Of a DNA stretch of 64,000 nt, positions 52,234 through 60,437 are shown piece after piece. Under the pieces are notes generated by a model, which did not search any database, had not been told where the DNA came from, and worked only from the letters and a program-made list of their open reading frames with translations. This DNA is from Thainema sp966674685 (GTDB lineage: Bacteria > Cyanobacteriota > Cyanobacteriia > Phormidesmidales > Phormidesmidaceae): the NCBI GenBank assembly GCA_966674685.1, contig CBKWJC010000007.1, positions 45,836 to 109,835 on the forward strand. Direction: 5' to 3'. Each line of letters opens with the position of its first letter. The stretch's first letter is position 1. The position numbers and the translations under genes were made by a program.

Positions 52234-54585
52234 CTATGGACAAACACTGGCTTGATCTGAACCTGAGTATAGTCTGATGCGATGGTCATCTCCTCCACTG
52301 ACTACCAGCACTCGATTGGGCAGGCGAATGATATCAACGCTGTTAATTGGTTCACGGGAGCGACCCAAGCGATTTCCCTTGAGTACTCTGCCATCAGCAT
52401 CCAATGACCACAGCATCACTGTCCCATCATCGCCACCGCTGGCCAGATAGCAGGCATCATCACTCAGCGCTACAGATCTCACTGCCAAGCCATCATGACC
52501 GTCCGACCAGCTATCGAGATTGATGCAACGCCCTTGATTTTCCAGGCAGTCGTTCAGATCCCAAAGGGTAATGCGGCCCTGATTGTCGGCAGTGGCTAGG
52601 CGTTCTGGCCGACGGGTGGCGCTGGATAGGCTAACGATGTAGTCATTCGAGTTGCCAGCCGGATAGCTGAGGGAAATGGGATTGGAGTCTGGCTCGGTAG
52701 TCTGCCAGAGTACCAGTCGATTGAATCGACCCGCGATCGCAAGTGTCTCCTGTTCACTGCCCACTAGCGCAATCGCCTGCACCGCAAAGTTCAACGACTT
52801 TTCAGCCACGGATTGCAGGACAACTGGATCATCCCGGTTTGGATTGGCTCGGTTGATTCGAGTACTGGAACCGAGATCCCACTGCACAACTGCGCCGCTG
52901 CCGTGGCCGCTGAATAAGTAGCGGGCATCGGGGCTGAACTGGAGGGCAAACACGCGATCATCTGCCTGCGGTTCACCACCGGGACGAAACTGGAGTTCAA
53001 GTGCCTGCTGATCGCGCAGCAAATCCCAAATTTCCACCTCGCCGTTTTCAAATCCCAGTGCGATCGCATCGTTATTGATGGGACGATAGCTAGCGACCCG
53101 CACCGCTTTGTCAAACTTGAGCGGATTGCCCAGCCTGCGCTTCATGCGTCCCGTTCGTAGCCAGCGCCGCATGGTTTGGTCATCGGAGGCACTGACCAGC
53201 TCATTGGCCTGACCGTCAAAGCGCACCGAGTTGACCGGGCCGCGATGCTGGTTCCGCAGCAGTGGTGGAATGAAAAATAGTCCCACCAGCGCCACCAGCG
53301 CCAAAAGCTGGAGCCAAAATGCCACGTGGGGGCGAACCGTTAGAGTTAGAGTCTCAAAAACAGGGCGACGCTCAATGTTGGTTAGGAGATTGACGTTATC
53401 ATCCCCTGCAACATAAGGCTCTACTGGATTGGGACTCGGCGGGGCAGAAATCAGTTGCGGATCGTCACCGACCAGAACGCTAGCGACTGGTGCAAATCGT
53501 CGGTCTGGATCGAGGTCGGGCGTGATGCGAAACTGGTACTGGTGCGGCCAGCCCAGCAGTGGTCGCTGGGCCTGAATGTAGACCTGAGCGGTGCTAATCG
53601 CTCCTGGTTTCAAATCAATGCGAGCGGGGACAATGGTGATGCGATCGCGAAAATCTGACGTGGTGCGATCGCGCTTTAGCCAGCGTCGCCAAGATGGAAT
53701 TGGAGGTGGTATAACCCGCAGGCAGGCTGGTTGTGCCCAGTTGCTTTGATTGTTGAGCTGAACAGTATAAATGCCCTGCTGGTTGCGATCGCGGTTGGCT
53801 CTCTCGTCCAGTTCATCATCGGTGATGATGTCGTCTGATGCCACCACAGTTGCTGGAATGATGGACTGAATCGGCTCCACATCCAGCTCAATCACGCCCC
53901 AGGGCTGCACATACAGTGTCCCTCCCACCTGCACGGAGGATGAGAGCGACTGGAGCGCCTCCACCTGAAAGGCGTAGGTTTGACTAATCGCTTCGGTAGA
54001 GGCTGGAATCTGGCAGACGAACAGCATGCGCGATTCGCCCTGGGGCGGAATTTGTAGCCGTCGTTCGCTGCCCTCCACTAGCCAATCGCTGGGTAAACCC
54101 TTCAGCCGCAGTAGCACATTGCCCATTGTCCGGTTCGGATTCAGTAAGCGCACTGGAATTTCAACGCTGTGACCCGGTAAGCCTGTGAGTTCTGGTGTCG
54201 CCAGCTCAAGCTGCGGTGGAAACACGCCGCTGCCTTCGATAATCAACGTTACCACCCGTCGATCTTCCTCGCGCAGCTCCAGCGAAAACACGCGCACGGT
54301 CAGCGTCATCTTGCCGACAAATCCGCCGGGAACGGGCGGTACATCCAGAATTGAAATTGAAAACTGGGTGCGATCGCCCGCTGGAATTTTGGCTGACAGG
54401 TCAGGGGCAAGCCGATACCAGTGATCATTCGCGTTGACATCGACGCCTGAGGCCAGCAGCTCAAGCTGAAACGTGGCAAACGACGAACTGAGATTCGACA
54501 CGGCCACCTCAAATCCCTGCGGATCTCCCCCTGGCTGAAACCGCAGCGTTTGCGTCGATAAATCGGTCGTAAGCAATTTAGACAT
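52234..54585 (-). CDS. CIS-locus membrane protein: Ig-like modules, one TM, WD40 propeller
   Basis: 783 residues from the ATG at 54585 (MSKLLTTDLSTQTLRF); a longer frame would run through the palindrome upstream. Residues 1-~430 have Ig-like (NEW3-type) modules with LPSDWLVEGSERRLQIPPQG and LNNQSNWAQPACLRVIP. A single membrane helix (VAFWLQLLALVALVGLFFIPPLL, ~475-500) leads directly into WD40 repeats (HRGPVNSVRFDGQANELVSASDDQTMRRW, RVFALQFSPDARYLFSGHGSGAVVQWDL, AVRSVALSDDACYLASGGDDGTVMLWSL). The same Ig-TM layout as the next gene. I infer an anchoring or docking component of the injection apparatus. Confidence 0.78.
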   Translation of the reverse strand: MSKLLTTDLSTQTLRFQPGGDPQGFEVAVSNLSSSFATFQLELLASGVDVNANDHWYRLAPDLSAKIPAGDRTQFSISILDVPPVPGGFVGKMTLTVRVFSLELREEDRRVVTLIIEGSGVFPPQLELATPELTGLPGHSVEIPVRLLNPNRTMGNVLLRLKGLPSDWLVEGSERRLQIPPQGESRMLFVCQIPASTEAISQTYAFQVEALQSLSSSVQVGGTLYVQPWGVIELDVEPIQSIIPATVVASDDIITDDELDERANRDRNQQGIYTVQLNNQSNWAQPACLRVIPPPIPSWRRWLKRDRTTSDFRDRITIVPARIDLKPGAISTAQVYIQAQRPLLGWPHQYQFRITPDLDPDRRFAPVASVLVGDDPQLISAPPSPNPVEPYVAGDDNVNLLTNIERRPVFETLTLTVRPHVAFWLQLLALVALVGLFFIPPLLRNQHRGPVNSVRFDGQANELVSASDDQTMRRWLRTGRMKRRLGNPLKFDKAVRVASYRPINNDAIALGFENGEVEIWDLLRDQQALELQFRPGGEPQADDRVFALQFSPDARYLFSGHGSGAVVQWDLGSSTRINRANPNRDDPVVLQSVAEKSLNFAVQAIALVGSEQETLAIAGRFNRLVLWQTTEPDSNPISLSYPAGNSNDYIVSLSSATRRPERLATADNQGRITLWDLNDCLENQGRCINLDSWSDGHDGLAVRSVALSDDACYLASGGDDGTVMLWSLDADGRVLKGNRLGRSREPINSVDIIRLPNRVLVVSGGDDHRIRLYSGSDQASVCP

Positions 54586-54679
54586 GGTGTGACCCGAATA
54601 ATCCCTGATGAGAGCAAGGTGCGTTCGGCTGTGGCGTCTCGAAAAGAATCGCAGATTAAGCTGTATGAAATCCGATGGG

Positions 54680-54728
54680 AAACCCAATTTATTTTTTGTC
54701 AGCAGCTGACAAAAAATAAATTGGGTTT
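54680..54728. repeat. Hairpin element, family A-like copy 4
   Basis: Perfect 24-bp arms AAACCCAATTTATTTTTTGTCAGC and complement around one A, ending exactly at the stop of the upstream CIS gene. The AATAAATTGGGTT part is shared with the copy at 5.4 kb. It could terminate or attenuate transcription within the injection-system operon. Confidence 0.7.
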
Positions 54729-56102
54729 TTAACCGTTTTGCATCATCATCCGTCGTCGCCAAGCAAAGTGGAGAATATTAACGCCCAGTTCTTGGGCACC
54801 GCGAATTTGGTCGCGGGTCAGGGCCAGATTTTCGTCATAGCCCCAGCCGCTGGATAAGCTGCCGATGACCAGAATAATGCCACCCCAGTTCAGCACTTCA
54901 ATCGTGGTTTGATTCAGCACCGGATAGCGAACAAAGCGGAACGGACGACTACGCAGCGGATGCTGACCGTTGAGCTGTCCCGTTCCCGAGAGCTGAATGC
55001 CCACCTGTTCTGCAAAAGCAGTGATGGAACCCACCAGCGCTTCAACTTCTTTGGCCACCGAGACGTTAATTTCGCCTAACTCTGCCACAAATTCGCGCTC
55101 TAGATGGGGCAACTGAGCCGCTTCCATCCGGATGGCCGCCAGAGCGCTACGCACGTCATACTGTACCTGCATCAGCTCATCCAAATTAGTTTGATGGGCA
55201 GGTACCTCAATCAGCAGCGTGCCGCCTTGCTGAAGATACTGACCAATGGGTTGCGTTTGGACAGCCGTTAAATCCGCAAGCTGGCTATGGCGCATATACA
55301 GCAGCTCATGGCTGGTGAGGAGCGCTTGGGCGGCGGCTGTTGTCACCTGTCCGGGAGTGGTTGGCTCTAATCCGCCAAGGGAGAGCGTTTCCAGCGACAG
55401 ATTCGTCATCGAACCACCGCTCTGTAATTGGGGATAAAGCACCTCTAGCGACTCAAATAACCCCTCAAAATTCAGCTCTGTCTTCCAGGTCTCACTCTCG
55501 TTAGTTTCCAGTTGGGCGACTTTAATTAGACCTTGAGGTCGCGATCGCACAATTTGCCGAAAGCGCAGATCCACCTGATTGGCAGTCGGGAAAAAGCAGT
55601 CCGTCGGCATTTGCAGTTCCACCACACCGGGCTGTAGCTCGATCCGGCACAGCTCCACGTCTAATTCATCCGGTGGCGAATTGCGCTCATCCAGCCGAAA
55701 CGTTTCTTGCACAACCGTTGTTTCACTGGTGATTGCCTTGAGCTGATCCGGGTCAACGTAGCTGAGGACAAGATAAACCGTAATCGTTGATGAAACTGGG
55801 TTAGCTGCAATCCGATAGGTGACAGGCGACGGCACGACAATTGGATTACCCTTGGCATCAATTGCCATCCCTGGCTGCACCTGGAGCCAGCGTCCATCAC
55901 GATACTGGGAGCTAATCTCACTAGGTGCAGGAATCACCTGCACATGCAGGCCACAGACGATACCGGGCTGGTTCAGCGCCTGAAAATGCAGGTTCTGTCG
56001 CTGCCGATGGTAGGCGTGGGCCACCTGCCAGCGATCGGCGGTGAGCAGCAGACCGTCGCTAACCTGGAGGCGTTCGAGTGGTTGAATTGGAGGCGTAGAC
56101 AT
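54729..56102 (-). CDS. CIS-locus protein with 'LLTADRWQVAHAYHRQRQ' N-terminus, DUF4159-like C-terminus
   Basis: 457 residues. The N-terminal segment (LQVSDGLLLTADRWQVAHAYH, followed by QNLHFQALNQPGIVCGLHVQV, ~12-55) resembles a motif I remember from proteins encoded in phage-tail-like injection loci. A beta-rich region follows. The C-terminal 200 residues (SHELLYMRHSQLADLTAVQTQPIGQYLQQGGTLLIEVP, and PVLNQTTIEVLNWGGIILVIGSLSSGWGYDENLALTRDQIRGAQELGVNILHFAWRRR) look like a DUF4159/glutamine-amidotransferase-like fold. Flanked by tail genes and the Ig/WD40 gene. Its role in the particle is unknown. Confidence 0.65.
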   Translation of the reverse strand: MSTPPIQPLERLQVSDGLLLTADRWQVAHAYHRQRQNLHFQALNQPGIVCGLHVQVIPAPSEISSQYRDGRWLQVQPGMAIDAKGNPIVVPSPVTYRIAANPVSSTITVYLVLSYVDPDQLKAITSETTVVQETFRLDERNSPPDELDVELCRIELQPGVVELQMPTDCFFPTANQVDLRFRQIVRSRPQGLIKVAQLETNESETWKTELNFEGLFESLEVLYPQLQSGGSMTNLSLETLSLGGLEPTTPGQVTTAAAQALLTSHELLYMRHSQLADLTAVQTQPIGQYLQQGGTLLIEVPAHQTNLDELMQVQYDVRSALAAIRMEAAQLPHLEREFVAELGEINVSVAKEVEALVGSITAFAEQVGIQLSGTGQLNGQHPLRSRPFRFVRYPVLNQTTIEVLNWGGIILVIGSLSSGWGYDENLALTRDQIRGAQELGVNILHFAWRRRMMMQNG

Positions 56103-56178
56103 GATGATGACTGATGGTGTTGTTAAACAAATTAAACAAAGAATGATTAAAATTTTGCTGATAGTTTTGCCTATCCGT

Positions 56179-56202
56179 TCAGCCGAGAAATTTCTCGGCT
56201 GA
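56179..56202. repeat. 24-bp perfect palindrome inside the CIS operon
   Basis: TCAGCCGAGAAA / TTTCTCGGCTGA with no loop, between the tail-protein-I gene and the next gene downstream. Could be an operator or a weak internal terminator. A short direct repeat (TTAGTTTTCACCTA) follows near 56265-56290, covering the tail gene's stop codon. Confidence 0.55.
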
Positions 56203-56275
56203 GTTAGCGCTAGCGTAACCTAATGACACCATCAAAATGGCTGAAATTAATTGAAATTAAGTTAGTTTTCACCTA

Positions 56276-57361
56276 TTAGTTTTCACCTACAGGAAGAGCG
56301 TTCGTGATAGTCATCACGGGTGCAGGGAGCCGTTCGACCTGCAAATCGTACGAGCAAAAGGCAGGTTTTTCTTGCTCAATAATGGAGCGGACTAAGGTTT
56401 CATCAATCGGATAGTCTCCTTCGGGACGTAAACAAATTGAAAAGTGAAAAGGCCGACTGCCGCCCAGCGTGGCATCTTGACCAATGTGAGCGACGCCTAG
56501 CACAAAGCCCTGGCTAAAATTTTCGGTAATGCTGATATGCTTACTTGCCTCATCCCGCAGATGTTCGTCTAGTGGTAAGCCCGTCGCTAAATGCAGGAAA
56601 AAGCGCAGACCACGCCGCGTGCCGCGCCAGCGGTAGATTTGCATGGCGTGGCGGATGAGAAATCGTTGGCGCTCTATGGAAATCGGAGCTTGAAACGACC
56701 AGCCGACCCAGTGAGATAGAAAAGGCAAAAAAGCCGTCGGTGCAGTGAGCGGATCAAGATGCGCCCACATGGTTTCTAGGGTATTGACCGACGGCTCAAA
56801 CGTTTCCTCAAACAGCTTGAGAAAACGACCCACAAAATCAATATCGCGGTACAGATCGGGCAGGAAATTCAGGTACAGACTGCGGGGCCGAATATGAAGC
56901 TTAAACGGTCGCGTTTCTCGCTGTGGCTGTCCCGTTTCCCCATCCCGAAGGGTTAAAGTTAGCTGTCCCTGGTAGTCTAACTTGAGCGGCACCTGCTGAC
57001 CAGAGTAAGACTGCTCAAAAAAGTCAGTTGCGATCGCAAAATATAAAACCGCATCCAGTTGATGCTCCGGCGGCAGTTCTGAGCCTTCAATCCCGCCAAT
57101 CCGGCACCACTCGGAGGGAAAATCGCCGCTGACCTGGAGGTTGATCTGGAGCGGATTAGCCCCGTAATTTTGAACTTGGACAATCAGCTCACTTGGCTCA
57201 CCCGGACGAATCAGCAGGCTAAGCGGATGCGCCAGATCCGGCGCTTGGAAAAACGTATCGTCCGCCAGTGCTACCGCCAATTCAAACGATGGCACCGCAT
57301 CTGGCACCTGCATCGGCGTTAGCAATAGGCGATAGGTTTGACCAGAGCGGGCTTGTGTCAT
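56276..57361 (-). CDS. Baseplate wedge / tail protein I (Cis12-like) with N-terminal Ig-like module
   Basis: 361 residues. The C-terminal ~200 residues carry the phage tail protein I / Afp12 signature: YLNFLPDLYRDIDFVGRFLKLFEETFEPSVNTLETMWAHLDPLTAPTAFLPFLSHWVGW and AMQIYRWRGTRRGLRFFLHLATGLP. The first ~150 residues are an Ig-like module (LSLLIRPGEPSELIVQVQNYGANPLQINLQVSGDFPSEW) like those in the two membrane proteins downstream. It starts 20 bp after the baseplate J-like gene, so the two are co-transcribed. Connects baseplate wedge and outer structures in contractile systems. Confidence 0.88.
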   Translation of the reverse strand: MTQARSGQTYRLLLTPMQVPDAVPSFELAVALADDTFFQAPDLAHPLSLLIRPGEPSELIVQVQNYGANPLQINLQVSGDFPSEWCRIGGIEGSELPPEHQLDAVLYFAIATDFFEQSYSGQQVPLKLDYQGQLTLTLRDGETGQPQRETRPFKLHIRPRSLYLNFLPDLYRDIDFVGRFLKLFEETFEPSVNTLETMWAHLDPLTAPTAFLPFLSHWVGWSFQAPISIERQRFLIRHAMQIYRWRGTRRGLRFFLHLATGLPLDEHLRDEASKHISITENFSQGFVLGVAHIGQDATLGGSRPFHFSICLRPEGDYPIDETLVRSIIEQEKPAFCSYDLQVERLPAPVMTITNALPVGEN

Positions 57362-57381
57362 CCAAGTACCTTTACTAACCT

Positions 57382-59592
57382 TTAACTAATCAAACTAATA
57401 GTGTGGGTTGAGCGCAGTTGGTTATCGGCCCATGAGCAAATCAGCCCCAAGCTACCGGGACGTACGATGTTGTCCGGCGCAGGCGAGCGTCGCCACTGAT
57501 CCTGATGCCGCCGGAACTCAAACAGCAGCACGGCTCCCAAGTAGCGCACCCCGGCGGTGCCCTGAATCAGAGAAATAATGTCTGAGGGGTAAACGGGTGC
57601 CCCAAACGGCCAGCCGTTGCCGTCTCGCCCGCCCGTCAGCGGATTCAAGAACCGATAGAGCGACACCTGAATCTGCTGCAAAATTGCCTGCTGTGCCTGG
57701 GGATTGGCATATTCCGGGTCAATACCTACTTCGGTTTGCACCGCCACGCCAACATACTCCGGCTCCTGCAGCCTCACCTGAATTCCCAACAGTCGCCGCT
57801 CGTTTAGATACCCCTCAATCTGCTGGCGCAACTGCGGCGTCATCAAAAACTGATCCGGCGGAATGCCCACGCCCCGCTCAATCCCCATGATGTTGGTCTG
57901 CGGCACCACATAGACATCCACTACCCCCGGTTTGGGACTCTGCTTCGGACAGCGACAGCGAGCCACCGCCCCCTGTCCTCCCTGAAGCGTCAGCGCCTCA
58001 AAATCCTCCGGCGTCACAGCGCGATCACGAGTTCGTAGCATCCGGGGCACGCGCAGTACGGCATCTTCCAGCGACTCAGCATCGGCCCCGTTGCGGGCCG
58101 GAATGTGATTGGTCACAGCCGACACGTAGGGCACTGCTGACTTGACGATCCGCAGACTGTGGCTCTGGACATTGCCCTTGCGTCCACCGCCCGTCCGATA
58201 GCGGGACATCCGCAGAATGGCTCCGCGCGGTGGTGTCGCCCCATACTGGCGCTCCATCAAAGTTGCGATCGCACTTCCTTGCGCTCTTAAAGACGACATT
58301 TGATTCAGCGGCGAGCCTTGATCCATCTGGGTAATCGCCCGAATCTGGGTTTGCTCCTTCAACTGGCTCGGCTCTCGAATCAGTGGCCCAAACTGCAGCT
58401 CTCCCGTCAGTGAATCCAGCGTATAGTGGCAATCCTCTGGCCCCGAATCGGCAAAGTCGTTCACTTCCTGCCAAACTTGCGGCAATCCGTCCGGCGGTGT
58501 CACAATTAAATGCTCCCCCTCCCGACGTGGCAAAATCGGTGCTCCCTGAATCTGGAACTTCTGCCCCGCTAGCCCATTACTCTCGCCCAACAGCTCGTCG
58601 CGAATCACCGTACACTGGCTGGCATCAATCGTGCCGCCAATTGAGCGCACCGATACCCGCAGCAAACGCGGCGAACTGCTGTACCCTGTCTGATTCTGAT
58701 TGGCCTGCGGCGGCGTATACACACAGCGCACCCAGCGCCCCTGATAGGTGGCAAACGACGTAACTGGAAACTGCTGCGGCAGGTGCAGCACTACCTCCGC
58801 CTGCTGCACCACCGTTGTCCCGTCGCCAATCTCATGGAAGCTAAATCCCTTCGTATGGTCATCCGCTTCCCGCAGCAAAATCGGCACCCAGCGCCCCCCG
58901 TCCCACGCCTCCCAACGCCGGGGTGGACGGTCGGGATTGATCCCCGTAGAGGTGGCTGCTTCTCCAGACAGTGCCAGCGCCAACACGTTACCCTCAATCG
59001 GCTGATCGGGATCAAACACAATGTATAAGCAGTTTCCCGGCTGCGGTCGCTCACTGAAAATCATCTGCTCCCGCCCCGACCAAGTGCCATCGGACTGGCG
59101 CGACCACAGGTTAGCAAAGCGATCGCGCAAAATCGTCGGCTGCGTTTCCAGCAGTTCCGAGGTCAGCAAGTGATTAATTGCCGGCAAACCAATCGTCAGC
59201 GTCCGCTCGGTACTAAAAATAATTGCCTCTTCAGTTTCCGTCCGCTCGGTTGCCACTTCTACACCCACCGGAATTTGATATACCGTCGGTAGGCTAGCGG
59301 TTAAGTAAAACGTCGCCTCGGTAAACGCTGGCGCAGGTGGCTGGAGCCGAATGCCCAACAGTTCCAGAAAGCCCACGTAGTTGCGGCGTGGAATCTGGTT
59401 GAACCGCATCAGCATCTGGTCAGTCAACCAGGCAAACAGCTCAATCATTGTCACGCCTGGGTCGCCCGGATTGTAGTTTGTCCATTCGGGACAGTAACGC
59501 GGAATCCGCAGAATGCACTCTTCGACCAAGTCTTTGAAGGCGCGGTCGTCGAGGTCAGATTTGGGCAGATTGGGCAGGAAGTCGAAGTCCAT
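57382..59592 (-). CDS. Baseplate J-like protein (Cis11/Afp11 type)
   Basis: 736 residues, a putative baseplate assembly protein. MDFDFLPNLPKSDLDDRAFKDLVEECILRIPRYCPEWTNYNPGDPGVTMIELFAWLTDQMLMRFNQIPRRNYVGFLELLGI is the typical N-terminus. Central and C-terminal parts include RTRDRAVTPEDFEALTLQGGQGAVARCRCP, QIEGYLNERRLLGIQVRLQEPEYVGVAVQTEVG and LNPLTGGRDGNGWPFGAPVYPSDIISLIQGTAGVRYLG. Forms the wedge ring of the contractile baseplate. Upstream is a repeat-filled gap to the gp25 gene. Confidence 0.92.
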   Translation of the reverse strand: MDFDFLPNLPKSDLDDRAFKDLVEECILRIPRYCPEWTNYNPGDPGVTMIELFAWLTDQMLMRFNQIPRRNYVGFLELLGIRLQPPAPAFTEATFYLTASLPTVYQIPVGVEVATERTETEEAIIFSTERTLTIGLPAINHLLTSELLETQPTILRDRFANLWSRQSDGTWSGREQMIFSERPQPGNCLYIVFDPDQPIEGNVLALALSGEAATSTGINPDRPPRRWEAWDGGRWVPILLREADDHTKGFSFHEIGDGTTVVQQAEVVLHLPQQFPVTSFATYQGRWVRCVYTPPQANQNQTGYSSSPRLLRVSVRSIGGTIDASQCTVIRDELLGESNGLAGQKFQIQGAPILPRREGEHLIVTPPDGLPQVWQEVNDFADSGPEDCHYTLDSLTGELQFGPLIREPSQLKEQTQIRAITQMDQGSPLNQMSSLRAQGSAIATLMERQYGATPPRGAILRMSRYRTGGGRKGNVQSHSLRIVKSAVPYVSAVTNHIPARNGADAESLEDAVLRVPRMLRTRDRAVTPEDFEALTLQGGQGAVARCRCPKQSPKPGVVDVYVVPQTNIMGIERGVGIPPDQFLMTPQLRQQIEGYLNERRLLGIQVRLQEPEYVGVAVQTEVGIDPEYANPQAQQAILQQIQVSLYRFLNPLTGGRDGNGWPFGAPVYPSDIISLIQGTAGVRYLGAVLLFEFRRHQDQWRRSPAPDNIVRPGSLGLICSWADNQLRSTHTISLIS

Positions 59593-59771
59593 TGTGGGTG
59601 AGGAGTGAGGAGTAAGGCGAGAGGAGTGAGAGGGTTATAAAGGGCTGTAGAGGTTGTAAAGGGAGTTGAGGAAGAGTTGTGTAGGGTGTGTTAAACGCTA
59701 GCCATAACGCACCAATTCGAGGATGTAAAGGCTTCTTACGCCTCACTCCTCTCGCCTCTCGCCTCACTTCT
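59593..59771. repeat. Composite tandem repeats and GTAGG inverted repeat
   Basis: Holds GGTGAGGAGTGAGG-type units, GGGCTGTAGAGGTTGTAAAGG decamers, a GTAGGGTGTGTTA / TAACGCACC inverted repeat (59681-59713) and CACTCCTCTCGCCTC units. It separates the gp25 and baseplate J genes of the injection module and repeats the module order of the ctaC-ctaD gap. Confidence 0.7.
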
Positions 59772-60188
59772 TCACTCAGGCGACATTAAATAAAAGGGAT
59801 AAACAATGCTGCGGCGGACGGGGTTGTCTTTGGGGTGGTACTGGATGATGATGTCCACGCGACCGCGTAGCGGATCGGGTTCGGTGGCGACTTGGTCGAG
59901 GATGATGCGCGGTTCCCATTTTTCCAGGGCTTCTTGGACGTGGAGCCGGATTAGCAGCAGGGTTTCGGTGCTCATCGGCATGAAGGTAAGCTCGGACAGC
60001 CGACAGCCAAAGTCGGGCCGATAGACTCGTTCGCCAATCCGCGATCGCAGAATAATCTGAATCGATTCTTCGATATTTTTGCGGCCTGCGCTGAGCTGCA
60101 AATCGCCTTGAACGCTAATCCGCATGGGGAAACACCAGCCGCGCCCCAGATGGGCATCGGGTTGTGTAGACTCGGCAAAGTTCGGCAT
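59772..60188 (-). CDS. gp25/GPW baseplate protein (Cis9/Afp9-like)
   Basis: 138 residues. IEESIQIILRSRIGERVYRPDFGCRLSELTFMPMSTETLLLIRLHVQEALEKWEPRIIL is the gp25-like wedge/lysozyme-related fold used at the sheath-baseplate junction of contractile tails. First gene of the minus-strand module and divergent from psbA. The N-terminal ~25 residues (NFAESTQPDAHLGRGWCFP) are atypical, and an internal ATG (MRISVQGD) 21 codons later is an alternative start. Confidence 0.9.
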   Translation of the reverse strand: MPNFAESTQPDAHLGRGWCFPMRISVQGDLQLSAGRKNIEESIQIILRSRIGERVYRPDFGCRLSELTFMPMSTETLLLIRLHVQEALEKWEPRIILDQVATEPDPLRGRVDIIIQYHPKDNPVRRSIVYPFYLMSPE

Positions 60189-60352
60189 TGCTGACGGCTA
60201 CCTATACCACTGACTGCCGCCAGCTTAGCCATCTGGTTTCTGGGTTCCTATTCGCCAAAAGTCGAATACCGAGACATCGAGTTTCTATTCACGAGCGCTG
60301 CAATCTTAAACAGAGCTAATCAGATTGATTGGTATCCCTAATCTCATTTTGC

Positions 60353-60404
60353 TTTACAAAAGTTCATGATTTGTTAATATGTAGTCACGGAACGCAATGT
60401 TCCG
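60353..60404 (+). promoter_or_regulatory. psbA promoter and 5'-UTR hairpin
   Basis: A -35-like TTTACA (60353-60358) and a -10-like TAATAT (60375-60380) with 16-bp spacing, followed by the hairpin CGGAAC-GCAAT-GTTCCG (60388-60404) in the leader. No strong SD precedes the ATG at 60438, as is common for psbA. Assignment by pattern only. Confidence 0.55.
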
Positions 60405-60437
60405 CTTGTACCAAGAAATATATAGCACTCATAAACT

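Noticed and set aside
58076..58474. Minus-strand 132-codon frame inside the baseplate J gene
   Set aside because: Out-of-frame shadow of the 736-residue coding sequence.
49247..60188. Prophage
   Set aside because: Only baseplate-type tail genes; no capsid, terminase, portal, integrase, lysis or attachment-site signs.
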